A model generated the notes under the pieces. The model made no database searches. It had not been told where the DNA came from and saw only the letters and a list, made by a program, of their open reading frames with translations. From contig JAPJBO010000018.1 of the NCBI GenBank assembly GCA_030068145.1, positions 62,001 through 126,000 on the forward strand: a stretch of 64,000 nt of DNA. Reading direction: 5' to 3'. Position numbers and translations under genes: made by a program. Shown here one piece after another: positions 29,670-41,593 of the stretch (position 1 is the first letter of the stretch; the number at the start of each line of letters is the position of its first letter). This DNA comes from Diplonema papillatum (lineage: Eukaryota; Euglenozoa; Diplonemea; Diplonemida; Diplonemidae).

Positions 29670-32600
29670 ATGGAGGCCAAGCACCTGTGGTTTGGGCAGC
29701 TCGCGCTGATGGCGCTTTCGTTCCTCTTCCAGATCATCGCGATGGCCCCGTCGGATGCGATGTGGTCGAGTTCTTCGGACATCCTCGACATCAACGGCTG
29801 CGGCCTGTTCGGCTGCGACGGGAACATCCCGTGCGGCTGCTCGCTGACCAACTGCAAGTCGTGCCCCATCGGCCTAGCCGGCTGCTCGGACACCTTCAGC
29901 GACATCGCGTGCGAAGACCTGGCTGGGCACATGTCGGCCGCCCAGGCCTTCTCCATCCTCACGATCATGATCATGATCCCCACGCTCATCCTCTGCGCCC
30001 TCCGCGTCACGCCGTTCCACGAGAAGGTGCCGAAAGTGGTATGCATTTTTTTTTTGTCGTATAAGATCGCAGATCTTAGAAGATTAACATATCCGACGAA
30101 TACCTAACACTCGTTACAAGGTCCGTCGCTAGCGCCAGCTTGGAAGGAAATGCCGACGATGCTGCCAGGCGGGGAACCGAAGGGATCCCAAGTGCTGAAA
30201 CTACCGAACCGCGGGTTGAACGGACGTGAGGTCATGCAGGTTTACCCCTACACGACAAATCACACAACAGGTCAAAAGTCCTGAGTGAGAAAACAGATCC
30301 CGAAAACATCGTAACTTCACCCCTCGCTTGCTTGTCTATATCAAAAAGTGTCGGATGGCAGCGTGCTGTGTTAAATCACTCAAAACAGGGTTTCCACACG
30401 TACGCACAAACAAAGAATATGCCGGCTGTACCTACCCTAGAACAAATGGATCTACCGAAGGTAGATTGGGATACCATCCCAGTCGTACTATATCCGGCGA
30501 GCCGCCCGGCTGCTGTGGGACGAAGACAATGCGTTTTTTCCCCATCATGCGACACCGCCCATGATGTCGCCAACGGACGACAACTGTTCGCGTTGTGGCG
30601 GTGTTTGTATATCGCCTCATGCCTGCGGTCCCGGCTCAGGGGCAGGGACAATCGTGACAGATTCGCCTTGCCAACAATCTTGCGGGTTGCCCTTCAATGT
30701 CTTGCTACTTGAGGAGACAGCCACCGTATTTCGCAACTGGCAGTCTCCTCAAGTATTTCTTACAAGAGCAGGGGTTTGTACAAAGCAAAAATACACGGAT
30801 GGCAGCGTGCTGTGTTAAATCACTCAAAACAGGGTTTCCACACGTACGCACAAACAAAGAATATTCCGGCTGTACCTACCCTAGAACAAATGGATCTACC
30901 GAAGGTAGATTGGGATACCATCCCAGTCGTACTATATCCGGCGAGCCGCCCGGCTGCTGTGGGACGAAGGCAATGCGTTTTTTCCCCACCATGCGACACC
31001 GCCCATGATGTCGCCAACGGACGACACTATTCGCGTTGTGGCGGTATTTGTATATCGCCTCATGCCTGCGGTCCCGGCTCAGGGGCAGGGACAATCGTGA
31101 CAGATTCGCCTTGCCAACAATCTTGCGGGTTGCCCTTCAATGTCTTGCTACTTGAGGAGACAGCCACCGTATTTCGCAAACTGGCAGTCTCCTCAAGTAT
31201 TTCTTACAAGAGCAGGGGTTTGTACAAAGCAAAAATAACAGGCGTTTCGTTTTGTTTGTGCGTGCCGGTTGATCGTGGTTCCTACTTGTATTTACCCTGT
31301 GTATATTCAGGTGAGGAAGTTTGATCAACCACCAAAACACGCTGCCTACGTCTTTTTAGCCTGCGAGCACCCATTCTAATCCCATCCCCACAGTTCAACG
31401 TACAATGTTTGCACATCTGCGCGGCTGTTCTCTGCCTCATCACGTTCGCTCTGGTAGCGGCGTCGTACGACAGGGTATGGCTTGCATCGAAAAACCTCTA
31501 TTATCACGCTCTTGCTGATGGAAACGTGGCAAACGCACGAACATCGTTAGCAGTTGGTTCGTTTTGTACTCACCCTTTTACGCAGCGGCACTGAGACTGC
31601 TGAGACTGGAGCTGATCGCAGCATGAGACGCAATGCAAGGAGGAGAATATTATCCCGCGAACGAACCACGTGTACTACCCAAGCACGTACACTCCTTCGC
31701 CGGTAGCTCCGGGTTAGCCGGCTTCTTGCGGTCGTTCGACGAGGTGCTTCCTCACGGGCCTCACGCACGCCTATATCTCTCATCAACCATGGATGGAAGG
31801 ACACGTGATAAACAGCGGCAGGCACTTCGATGCAGTTTCAAGGACCGGCTCATGAACGTACGAAGAACTTCCCAAGTACCTCCCAAGTACACCCCAAATA
31901 CCGGAAGGGTAAAATGGTGAATTCTGGCGATTTTTGCATTTAGTACTTCCCGTGAGTTTCCCAAGTACTTCCGAGTACGTCCCTTGTGCACCCAAGTAAG
32001 GCCACCGGATCACACCATATTAAGTCCACGGTGAAAAAAAGCTAGCGCAAGGTTTGCCTGATCTCGCACCTTCTTTGCCAAATGGTGCCAAATGGATGCG
32101 CTATTCTAATGCAGAGATCTGAAGTGGTGACACATTGACGATCCTGTTGACCATGTCCACAGGCCCCGGATGATGCAGTCGTCTCTTTTTGAAGGAAGGG
32201 TTGACCCTTGAAACGCTTCACGCGGGGACAGGGTTAACTCCTGGAAAGCTGCACTTTCTTCGTGTAGTAGGGTGTCTTGTGGATGTGCATGGAAAAAACA
32301 GGGGAGATCGCATTCTCTTGCATCGGGCCGTACCGTTAACCGCAATAGGTCTCCTAGGCTAAAAGCCTCTGGCTCCGTGTTCTCTCGTCGCTGCTGGCGG
32401 GCCCCCAGAGAGAAGGGAAATCCAATTCTACCTCCGCCCAACGACCACAGGACCTTTGCGGCTGCACCGTCAAGGACAACTACGACACCACTTTGAACTA
32501 CGGCTTCGCTTTCCTGGTCATCAACTTCGTGTTTCAGGTGATCTGCGCTATTCTCGCCGGCGCGTCTCAGGTTTGCAGTTCTCTCAATATACGATACGAC

Positions 32601-33396
32601 TCCACGTCGTAATCGGACACAAAATCCGATGCTGCCCTCAGGCTTTGCACTCGTGTGCTTGCTTGCTAGAAAAGATAGACCAGCAAACCAAGCTTGACCA
32701 CTAGACTGCACTACTTACAAGATCCAATACGACTCCATGTCGTAATCGGACACAATCCGATGCTGCCCTCAGGCTTTGCACTCGTGTGCTTGCTTGCTAG
32801 AAAAGATAGACCAGCAAACCAAGCTTGACCACTAGACTGCACTACTTACAAGATCCAATACGACTCCATGTCGTAATCGGACACAATCCGATGCTGCCCT
32901 CAGGCTTTGCACTCGTGTGCTTGCTTGCTAGAAAAGATAGACCAGCAAACCAAGCTTGACCACTAGACTGCACTGCTTACAAGATCCGATTCGACTCCAT
33001 GTCGTAATCGGACACAAAATCCGATGCTGCCCTCAGACTTTGCACTCGTGTGCTTGCTTGCGACCGGAAAACCAAACTTGACCAGTAGACTGCACTACTT
33101 GCGCCGAAGAAATTGCAGAATCCGGAACGACTTGGCACAAAATCCGATACGACTCCATGTCGTAATCAGACACTCCGATGCTGCCCTCAAACTTTGCACG
33201 CGTGCCCGCTTGCAAAGAAAAGGTAAACCGGCAAACCAAGCCCCACTTTGGTTGAGTCTCCTCGCACGTTGCATGTGGGCTAAAACGAAATTTTCTTGCC
33301 TTTCCTGATTCCACAAAACTACCACCATCAACAACGACCCCCCCACAGGCGATGGAAGGAGCGGCGTCCGGCGACTACGCTACGTACTCGGCGTAA
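29670..33396 (+). CDS. four-transmembrane protein with Cys-rich extracellular loop (claudin/amastin-like topology), 4 exons
   Basis: Model: exons 29670-30038, 31394-31474, 32451-32570 and 33349-33396; all junctions are GT-AG and phase 0, giving 205 aa. Exon 1 starts at ATG after a poly(A)-rich leader (MEAKHLWFGQ). It holds TM1 (~7-26), a loop with eight Cys (44, 49, 55, 57, 62, 65, 72, 81) and TM2 (~88-111). Exon 2 (FNVQCLHICAAV) is TM3 (~128-147). Exon 3 (DLCGCTVKDNYD) gives the short second loop and TM4 (~168-187). Exon 4 is the cytosolic tail AMEGAASGDYATYSA. Long first loop, short second loop and Trp32 with GLF (45-47) before Cys resemble the claudin/PMP22/amastin fold; homology is not shown. 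Likely a plasma or endomembrane protein. All three introns (1355, 976, 778 bp) are stuffed with repeats. Confidence 0.75.
30131..30290 (+). mobile_element. MITE-like element, family 2, in intron 1 of the four-TM gene
   Basis: Starts AGCGCCAGCTTGGAAGGAAA and runs through GGGATCCCAAGTGCTG and GAACGGACGTGAGGTCATGC to GTCCTGAGTGAGAAAAC. It matches copies at 40913 and 51354. The 3' half of the family is missing here. Confidence 0.8.
30353..31240 (+). repeat. 444-bp direct tandem duplication in intron 1
   Basis: Two nearly identical units start at 30353 and 30797 (GGATGGCAGCGTGCTGTG). Each ends with a short inverted pair, CTTGAGGAGACAG and CTGGCAGTCTCCTCAAG, the terminal sequences of MITE family 1, then TTACAAGAGCAGGGGTTTG. 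Part of the unit (TCTTGCGGGTTGCCCTTCAA) recurs at 45484. The open frames inside are repeat artefacts. Confidence 0.9.
32600..33250 (+). repeat. 131-bp tandem repeat in intron 3
   Basis: Units containing CGACTCCATGTCGTAATCGG and ATGCTGCCCTCAGGCTTTGC recur at 32623, 32754, 32885 and 33018, with a degenerate fifth at about 33170. The period is 131-133 bp. Confidence 0.92.
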
Positions 33397-33399
33397 AGT

Positions 33400-34085
33400 C
33401 ACGCAGTTCACGGGTGGGTAGGGGGTAGAAGACGTAGCCGCAGGTAAACCGCGAGATGTTCCTTTCACCTGGTCTCGGGACTCGATCCGAGGCACCGAGA
33501 GAAGCGGCCAGCGAAGTTCCACTAGTCACAGTGACGAGGTGGGCCCGCTTGGACTAGACGGCTCTCAGTTCTTCAGGCCTGCCTCATACACCTGATCATG
33601 TGCTCTTTGCCGACGTCGCTGTGCAGAACCGGCAGCCAAAGGGAGTGGGGTTGGATGGGTGTGAGCTGGCATAGTGTGACTAGTCAAAGTGGCTAGGTAG
33701 ACCGCGCTTGGAACTAGACGGCTCTAGTTCTTAAGGCCTGCCTCATACTCCTGGTCATGTGCTGTTTGCCGACGTCGCTGTGCAGAACCGGCAGCCAAAG
33801 GGAGTGGGGTTGGATGGGTGTGAGCTGGCATAATGTGACTAGTCAAAGTGACTAGCTAGACCGCGCTTGGAACTAGACGGCTCTAGTTCTTAAGGCCTGC
33901 CTCATACTCCTGGTCATGTGCTGTTTGCCGACGTCGCTGTGCAGAACCGGCAGCCGAAGGGAGTGGGATAGACGGTTGGATGGGCATAGTGTGACTAGCC
34001 AGTGACCAGGTAGTCCCGCTTGGGACCAGAAGGCTCCAGTGGTCTGCCTCATACTTGGGACGAGCCAACGTGACCTTGACCAGGA
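33400..34085 (+). repeat. 159-bp tandem repeat downstream of the four-TM gene
   Basis: After the stop codon at 33396, about three units with AAGGCCTGCCTCATACTCCT and GAACCGGCAGCCAAAGGGAG recur at 159-bp spacing (33637, 33796, 33955). No gene is supported. Confidence 0.9.
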
Positions 34086-34099
34086 CGTGTCTCTTCAGC

Positions 34100-36240
34100 G
34101 ATGAACCGAGTTCTGACCTCAGCAGGCCCTGAGCAACCTGCTGCCACGAACTGTTTCTTCCACCAGTAGTGCCGTTTGGGTGGAGCTTGTTGTACTCCCT
34201 GGAAAAGTCTCAGCTTCGAGAAAAAAAAGTCGAACGACGCCAATCTGTACGCCCGCACGGGATCGTCGGAAACACGAAAAGAGAGCCATGCGGTACCAAG
34301 AAGGCAGACAGTCACCTACTACGGCACCATACCTACCGTATGCAAGGTACGCAGATAGTGGCCGTCTGACCTCAGCAGCCCTGAGCAACCTGCTGCCACG
34401 AACTGTTTCTTCCACCATTGATACCAGTAGTGCCGTTTGGGTCAAGGCCAGAGCTTGTTGTCCTCCCTGAAAAAGTCTCAACTTCGAGAAAAAAAGTCGA
34501 ACGCCGCCAATCTGTACGCCCGCACGGGATCGTCGGAAACACGAAAAGAGAGCATGCGGTACCAAGAAGGCAGACAGTCACCTACTACGGCACCATACCT
34601 ACCGTATGCAAGGTACGCAGATAGTGGCCGTCTGACCTCAGCAGGCCCTGAGCAACCTGCTGCCACGAACTGTTTCTTTCACCATTGATCCCAGTAGTGC
34701 CGTTTGGGTCAAGGCCAGAGCTTGTTGTCCTCCCTGAAAAAGTCTCAACTTCGAGAAAAAAAAGTCGAACGCCGCCAATCTGTACGCCCGTACGGGATCG
34801 TCGGAAACACGAAAAGAGAGTCATGTGGTACCAAGAAGGCAGACAGTCACCTACTACGGCACCATACCTACCGTATGCAAGGTACGCAGATAGTGGCCGT
34901 CTGACCTCAGCAGGCCCTGAGCAACCTGCTGCCACGAACTGTTTCTTCCACCATTGATCCCAGTAGTGCCGTTTGGGTCAAGGCCAGAGCTTGTTGTCCT
35001 CCCTGAAAAAGTCTCAACTTCGAGAAAAAAAGTCGAACGCCGCCAATCTGTACGCCCGTACGGGATCGTCGGAAACACGAAAAGAGAGTCATGTGGTACC
35101 AAGAAGGCAGACAGTCACCTACTACGGCACCATACCTACCGTATGCAAGGTACGCAGATAGTGGCCGTCTGACCTCAGCAGGCCCTGAGCAACCTGCTGC
35201 CACGAACTGTTTCTTCCACCATTGATCCCAGTAGTGCCGTTTGGGTCAAGGCCAGAGCTTGTTGTCCTCCCTGAAAAAGTCTCAACTTCGAGAAAAAAAG
35301 TCGAACGCCGCCAATCTGTACGCCCGTACGGGATCGTCGGAAACACGAAAAGAGAGTCATGTGGTACCAAGAAGGCAGACAGTCACCTACTACGGCACCA
35401 TACCTACCGTATGCAAGGTACGCAGATAGTGGCCGTCTGACCTCAGCAGGCCCTGAGCAACCTGCTGCCACGAACTGTTTCTTCCACCATTGATCCCAGT
35501 AGTGCCGTTTGGGTCAAGGCCAGAGCTTGTTGTCCTCCCTGAAAAAGTCTCAACTTCGAGAAAAAAAGTCGAACGCCGCCAATCTGTACGCCCGTACGGG
35601 ATCGTCGGAAACACGAAAAGAGAGTCATGTGGTACCAAGAAGGCAGACAGTCACCTACTACGGCACCATACCTACCGTATGCAAGGTACGCAGATAGTGG
35701 CCGTCTGACCTCAGCAGGCCCTGAGCAACCTGCTGCCACGAACTGTTTCTTCCACCATTGATACCAGTAGTGCCGTTTGGGTCAAGGCCAGAGCTTGTTG
35801 TCCTCCCTGAAAAAGTCTCAACTTCGAGAAAAAAAGTCGAACGCCGCCAATCTGTACGCCCGTACGGGATCGTCGGAAACACGAAAAGAGAGTCATGTGG
35901 TACCAAGAAGGCAGACAGTCACCTACTACGGCACCATACCTACCGTATGCAAGGTACGCAGATAGTGGCCGTCTGACCTCAGCAGGCCCTGAGCAACCTG
36001 CTGCCACGAACTGTTTCTTCCACCATTGATCCCAGTAGTGCCGTTTGGGTCAAGGCCAGAGCTTGTTGTCCTCCCTGAAAAAGTCTCAACTTCGAGAAAA
36101 AAAGTCGAACGCCGCCAATCTGTACGCCCGTACGGGATCGTCGGAAACACGAAAAGAGAGTCATGTGGTACCAAGAAGGCAGACAGTCACCTACTACGGC
36201 ACCATACCTACCGTATGCAAGGTACGCAGATAATGGCCGA
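34100..36240 (+). repeat. 268-bp tandem repeat, about eight copies
   Basis: Units contain GACCTCAGCAGGCCCTGAGC and ACGGGATCGTCGGAAACACG. Copies starting with the landmark at 34954, 35222, 35490, 35758 and 36026 are exactly 268 bp apart and almost identical; earlier ones are slightly shorter or more diverged. A related GGGATCGTCGGAAGCAC lies at about 60491. Short frames on both strands recur with the array and are not genes. Confidence 0.95.
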
Positions 36241-36284
36241 AACAACCAACGATCAGCACCAAAGGTAGCAGAGGGATACCTGCC

Positions 36285-36400
36285 GATGGGCTCAGCATTC
36301 CCTAAGGAGTTAACCAACATGGCTCGTCGAGGAAATACGGGACTCTCACCCTCTGTGGATACCCATTCCAGGAGACTTACCTCGACGCCAGTTGTGTCCC
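36285..36400 (-). pseudogene. LSU (28S-type) rRNA 5'-domain fragment
   Basis: On the minus strand the sequence reads CCTGGAATGG, then CAGAGGGTGAGAGTCCCGTA (36336-36355), then CGACGAGCCATGTTGG and GGGAATGC (36296-36303). This follows the conserved eukaryotic LSU order GGAACAGG, CATAGAGGGTGAGARTCCCGT, GAGTCGAGTTGTTTGGGAATGC. Spacing and some bases differ and the rest of the LSU is absent, so I call it a displaced, probably dead, fragment. Exact ends are uncertain. Confidence 0.6.
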
Positions 36401-36479
36401 CAGCAGCTTGCGCCACATTCCGGATATCCGTCGAACACCGGTTCAGGCTTGGGCTGCACACCGATACTCTAACCTCGTG

Positions 36480-36882
36480 TAACCACCACGCTGCAATCCA
36501 CGCGGATCATGAAGGACATCTTCCCATGTTGCCAAAAGCCACCCGGAGACTCTAAAACCCCGGAGTTTCAAGCGAACTGGGCCGGGGCCAGCCGCCGGTT
36601 CTTTTGCTGTTCCCGTGGTAAGCCCCCGCCAAGTATTTTTCTGTTTGTAAATCCTTATTATTCATCTTAACTTCCCCCACCCACCCCCCGTGTGCTTCCA
36701 CGTGTGTATCCACAGGTACCACATGTGGATTTTGATAAATATTTTTCCCCACATGTGCTTGGTCCACGTGGAGAGTCTAGGCCCACAAGTCGCCAAGGCT
36801 GCACAGCCAGGTGTCGCCAAGTCCAGTAGTGACACTATTTCTTTTTGCCCGCCGCGGGGGAAAGTTTTTCTTTTTTTTCCCA
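36480..36882. other. no gene; TATA-like dispersed module and low-complexity DNA
   Basis: A dispersed-module copy (ACCCGGAGACTCTAAAACCC) lies at 36540-36580. A short inverted pair CCACATGTGG surrounds 36717-36770. Nothing else recognised. Confidence 0.4.
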
Positions 36883-36958
36883 GAAGCGCCTGCTTGAAAG
36901 GAAATGCTCGACGATGCTGCCTCCCTCCATTCGGAGTCGGAGCTACGTCGAGTATTTC
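36883..36958 (+). mobile_element. short MITE-like element, family 2, both termini joined
   Basis: GAAGCGCCTGCTTGAAAGG, GAAATGCTCGACGATGCTGC and then directly the opposite end (CCATTCGGAGTCGGAGC, ACGTCGAGTATTTC). The internal body seen at 40913-41180 is deleted. The two ends form an imperfect inverted repeat of about 21 bp, supporting a TIR element. Confidence 0.75.
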
Positions 36959-37022
36959 CCTCTAACCTTGAGCGTCCACGTGGGACCACACGTATTTTCT
37001 CTGAGACCGAGAACGGAGCGTA

Positions 37023-38990
37023 AGCCCTGATGCAGACGCTACACTCCAGAAGCAGTGCCAGCTTTCATCGCTGAAACCACGCAGAGATACGACACACCCA
37101 GCTATGTGCCGTGCACCCTCCGTGCTCACTGCACATGCACAGCAATGGAAACGTAAGAGCACAATCTGCGATGCAGACGCTACACTCCAGAAGCAGTGCC
37201 AGCTTTCATCGCTGAAACCACGCAGAGATACGACACACCCAGCTATGTGCCGTGCACCCTCCGTGCTCACTGCACATGCACAGCAATGGAAACGTAAGAG
37301 CACAATCTGCGATGCAGACGCTACACTCCAGAAGCAGTGCCAGCTTTCATCGCTGAAACCACGCAGAGATACGACACACCCAGCTATGTGCCGTGCACCC
37401 TCCGTGCTCACTGCACATGCACAGCAATGGAAACGTAAGAGCACAATCTGCGATGCAGACGCTACACTCCAGAAGCAGTGCCAGCTTTCATCGCTGAAAC
37501 CACGCAGAGATACGACACACCCAGCTATGTGCCGTGCACCCTCCGTGCTCACTGCACATGCACAGCAATGGAAACGTAAGAGCACAATCTGCGATGCAGA
37601 CGCTACACTCCAGAAGCAGTGCCAGCTTTCACACGCAGAGATACGACACACCAGCTATGTGCCGTGCACCCTCCGTGCTCACTGCACATGCACAGCAATG
37701 GAAACGTAAGAGCACAATCTGCGATGCAGACGCTACACTCCAGAAGCAGTGCCAGCTTTCATCGCTGAAACCACGCAGAGATACGACACACCCAGCTATG
37801 TGCCGTGCACCCTCCGTGCTCACTGCACATGCACAGCAATGGAAACGTAAGAGCACAATCTGCGATGCAGACGCTACACTCCAGAAGCAGTGCCAGCTTT
37901 CATCGCTGAAACCACGCAGAGATACGACACACCCAGCTATGTGCCGTGCACCCTCCGTGCTCACTGCACATGCACAGCAATGGAAACGTAAGAGCACAAT
38001 CTGCGATGCAGACGCTACACTCCAGAAGCAGTGCCAGCTTTCATCGCTGAAACCACGCAGAGATACGACACACCCAGCTATGTGCCGTGCACCCTCCGTG
38101 CTCACTGCACATGCACAGCAATGGAAACGTAAGAGCACAATCTGCGATGCAGACGCTACACTCCAGAAGCAGTGCCAGCTTTCACACGCAGAGATACGAC
38201 ACACCAGCTATGTGCCGTGCACCCTCCGTGCTCACTGCACATGCACAGCAATGGAAACGTAAGAGCACAATCTGCGATGCAGACGCTACACTCCAGAAGC
38301 AGTGCCAGCTTTCATCGCTGAAACCACGCAGAGATACGACACACCCAGCTATGTGCCGTGCACCCTCCGTGCTCACTGCACATGCACAGCAATGGAAACG
38401 TAAGAGCACAATCTGCGATGCAGACGCTACACTCCAGAAGCAGTGCCAGCTTTCACACGCAGAGATACGACACACCAGCTATGTGCCGTGCACCCTCCGT
38501 GCTCACTGCACATGCACAGCAATGGAAACGTAAGAGCACAATCTGCGATGCAGACGCTACACTCCAGAAGCAGTGCCAGCTTTCATCGCTGAAACCACGC
38601 AGAGATACGACACACCCAGCTATGTGCCGTGCACCCTCCGTGCTCACTGCACATGCACAGCAATGGAAACGTAAGAGCACAATCTGCGATGCAGACGCTA
38701 CACTCCAGAAGCAGTGCCAGCTTTCATCGCTGAAACCACGCAGAGATACGACACACCCAGCTATGTGCCGTGCACCCTCCGTGCTCACTGCACATGCACA
38801 GCAATGGAAACGTAAGAGCACAATCTGCGATGCAGACGCTACACTCCAGAAGCAGTGCCAGCTTTCACACGCAGAGATACGACACACCAGCTATGTGCCG
38901 TGCACCCTCCGTGCTCACTGCACATGCACAGCAATGGAAACGTAAGAGCACAATCTGCGATGCAGACGCTACACTCCAGCCAGCACATGC
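37023..38990 (+). repeat. 141-bp tandem array with a 130-bp variant, about 14 copies
   Basis: Units contain CTCCAGAAGCAGTGCCAGCT at 37046, 37187, 37328, 37469, 37610, 37740, 37881, 38022, 38163, 38293, 38434, 38564, 38705 and 38846. Short units lack about 11 bp (ATCGCTGAAACC region). Order is 4 long, short, 3 long, short, long, short, 2 long, short. Because 141 is 47 codons, frames stay open on both strands; these are artefacts. Confidence 0.95.
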
Positions 38991-39113
38991 TGGGCAGGAT
39001 GGGAAAAGAGAGACAAGTCGCCAAGCGAGCTTCCACTCTAAAACGAGAAAGAAACCCGAAAGCCCTGAAAATGGAAGAACCTCCAAGCAGCCGCGCCCCG
39101 TGAGTGTGTGAGA

Positions 39114-39638
<525 letters not shown>

Positions 39639-39854
39639 GTATAAGCACCTGCTTTGTAGGAAATACTTGAGGAGGCTGCCAGCTGCAAAAGGCCAAAGGA
39701 GGTAAATGTGCTGTAGCCCACACGAAACACAGGTGAATCTGGGTTTATTGGCGGGCGTAAGCGTTCAACAAAAAAGACCCACTTTGTAGTTGTATTGTTT
39801 TCTCCCCCTCTAGCCTCCTTCGAAGTAAGCACAAGGCAGCCCCTCGAGTATTTT
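39639..39854 (+). mobile_element. MITE-like element, family 1, near-complete
   Basis: Starts GTATAAGCACCTGCTTTGTA, GGAAATACTTGAGGAGGCTG and passes GTAGCCCACACGAAACACAG and GGCGGGCGTAAGCGTTCAAC. It ends AAGGCAGCCCCTCGAGTATTTT. The end reads as an imperfect inverted repeat of GAAATACTTGAGGAGGCTGC. No coding capacity. Confidence 0.85.
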
Positions 39855-40454
39855 GCGTTCTCTCTCTTTCTCTCTCTCTCTCTGACGCTGTCGGCCAGGA
39901 CCACGGCCAGCACTGTGCAACCCCTTCTCACGTTATGACTCCACGCGCAACAAAAACGGTACCGTAAGTAAGGTATGTGGACAACAGCCGAAACCACCAA
40001 AGACCAACAACTGAGGTACCTACCGATCCTCTTACCTCGTGTAACCATCACCCGTACGACACTCAGAGCACAAAGGATATCTTCCCATGACGACGAAGGT
40101 CACCCGGAGACTTTAAACCCCCGGAGTTTCAAGCGAACTTTCACTATAAAAAAGAAAAATAACGAAGACGCGTACAATTACGACCTTGCTGCTCTCTTGA
40201 AACAAAGGGGGCAACAACATAGCACCGAACCTATCTGCGCGTTGGCCTGTCATTCGAACCACCCACACACGCACACACACAAACACACACAAACTTCAAG
40301 CCTCACCGACTACTCCAACAGTTGCAACCGACTAGAGTCGCACCGCGCCGAAAGTGTGGAAAAGGTGACCCTTTTGAAGTCACGTAGTGTAGTGAAAGCT
40401 GGCATAGTGTGGTACAAGCCCCAACTCCGGAAATGTTCTTTTACGCAAGCGCCA
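39855..40454. other. no supported gene; CT-rich tract and TATA-like dispersed module
   Basis: A (TC)n-like tract lies at 39860-39885, the dispersed module (GGTCACCCGGAGACTTTAAA then CAAGCGAACTTTCACTATAA) at 40092-40150, and CA-rich repeats at 40263-40290. Sequence at 40000-40080 resembles 36455-36530. Confidence 0.45.
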
Positions 40455-40860
40455 GCTTGAGGTGTCATGGAGGGGCCTTCACGTGGTGACACTGTTGACC
40501 GCAGCTTCATTGAGTCGCGGTCGGCGATCCCCCAACCTCCTACTCGATGCGACGCGGAACAAGTGCTGACAGCACCGCCCGGCGAATAGAGGGCCACAAA
40601 AGCGGCAAATCGACCGGTCGGGGGTGCTTAGCAGCCAATGGCCTGATGGCTGAGTGCACACCTAAGCAGGGCTGCATCCTCGTGTTGTGTATGAGGCTCT
40701 GTGGGGGCCTGGTCAACCACCTCATCACAATAGGCGCAAACCTTTCTCGACAGTGATTGGACAGTCGGGATGCCGGCGGCGGGTCTCCATGAAGAAGAGA
40801 AAAGTAAAGCAAGACCTGCCCCCTGCGCCTGCTGTCTCCGGCTGCTTCGGCCGACGACAC
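40455..40860 (+). repeat. dispersed repeat family 3 (about 400 bp)
   Basis: Shares long stretches with 48505-48885 and 51836-52172: TCGCGGTCGGCGATCCCCCA, GAGGGCCACAAAAGCGGCAA, GGGGGCCTGGTCAACCACCT, TCTCCATGAAGAAGAGAAAA and GCGCCTGCTGTCTCCGGCTG. A short end fragment recurs at 63665. It has no convincing ORF and its termini are undefined. Confidence 0.85.
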
Positions 40861-40861
40861 A

Positions 40862-40911
<50 letters not shown>
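40859..40911. repeat. (ACT)n microsatellite
   Basis: About 17 TAC/ACT units between a family 3 repeat and a family 2 MITE. A shorter run is at 49517-49542. Confidence 0.97.
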
Positions 40912-40912
<1 letters not shown>

Positions 40913-41180
40913 ACAAGCGCCAGCTTGAAAGGAAATGCTCGACGATGCTGCCCGACAAAGAACAGAAGGGATCCCAAGTGTTGTAGCTACCGAACACGTG
41001 TTGAACGGACGTGGGGTCATGCGGGTCCACCCCTACACGACAAATCACACAAACACAACAGGTCAAAGTCCTGAGTGAGAAACCAACACACGGTGGTGTA
41101 AGCGAAGAACAAATCAGATTGCTCTACCTCTATATTTCCTCCCTTCCATTCGAAGTCGAAGCAGCTACGTCGAGTATTTC
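40913..41180 (+). mobile_element. MITE-like element, family 2, near-complete
   Basis: Starts ACAAGCGCCAGCTTGAAAGG, AAATGCTCGACGATGCTGCC; body includes GGGATCCCAAGTGTTG and AAAGTCCTGAGTGAGAAACC. It ends CCATTCGAAGTCGAAGCAGC, TACGTCGAGTATTTC. The termini form an imperfect inverted repeat. It matches 51354-51646 along its length. Confidence 0.85.
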
Positions 41181-41379
41181 TCCCCCCGTATTCGTTTTCT
41201 TCTCCTGTATATAATCCATCTGGTTCCTTCTTCTTTTTCTTTTCGTCCCCTTTTGTAAGGGTCTGCCTCATGGTGCCTCTCCGGCCCACCAAGTCACTAC
41301 ACAGCATTGAAATCCAAAATTTGAAAGTACATGCGCTCGGCTACAGACCGGCGCGGCGCGAGACTGGAGGCAGCAGTTA
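41181..41379. other. no supported gene
   Basis: T-rich stretch then unremarkable sequence up to the 16-bp repeats; no recognisable frame. Confidence 0.4.
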
Positions 41380-41593
41380 AAGTTCGGGAAACAGTAAAGT
41401 TCGGGCGAAGCTAAATTCTGGTGAAGCAAAGCTCGGGCGAAGCTAAGTTCGGGCGAAGCAACGTTCGAGCGAAGCTAAGTTCGGGCGAAGCTAAGTTCTG
41501 GTGAAAAGCAAAGTTCGGGCGAAGCTAAGTTCTGGTGTTCGGGCGATGCTAAAAGTGAAGCGAAGTTCGAGTGATGCTAAGTTCGGCCTGCGA
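41380..41593 (+). repeat. degenerate 16-bp tandem repeat (GTTCGGGCGAAGCTAA)
   Basis: About a dozen units of GTTCGGGCGAAGCTAA and the variant GTTCTGGTGAAGC run head to tail. Confidence 0.9.

Noticed and set aside
34119..36268. Recurring 60-160-codon frames on both strands
   Set aside because: They repeat with the 268-bp array and end wherever the array ends.
36962..38945. Frames of 200-240 codons with repeated CRAPSVLTAHAQQ or SWHCFWSVASAS
   Set aside because: Produced by the 141-bp period (47 codons), open on both strands, no start or domain.
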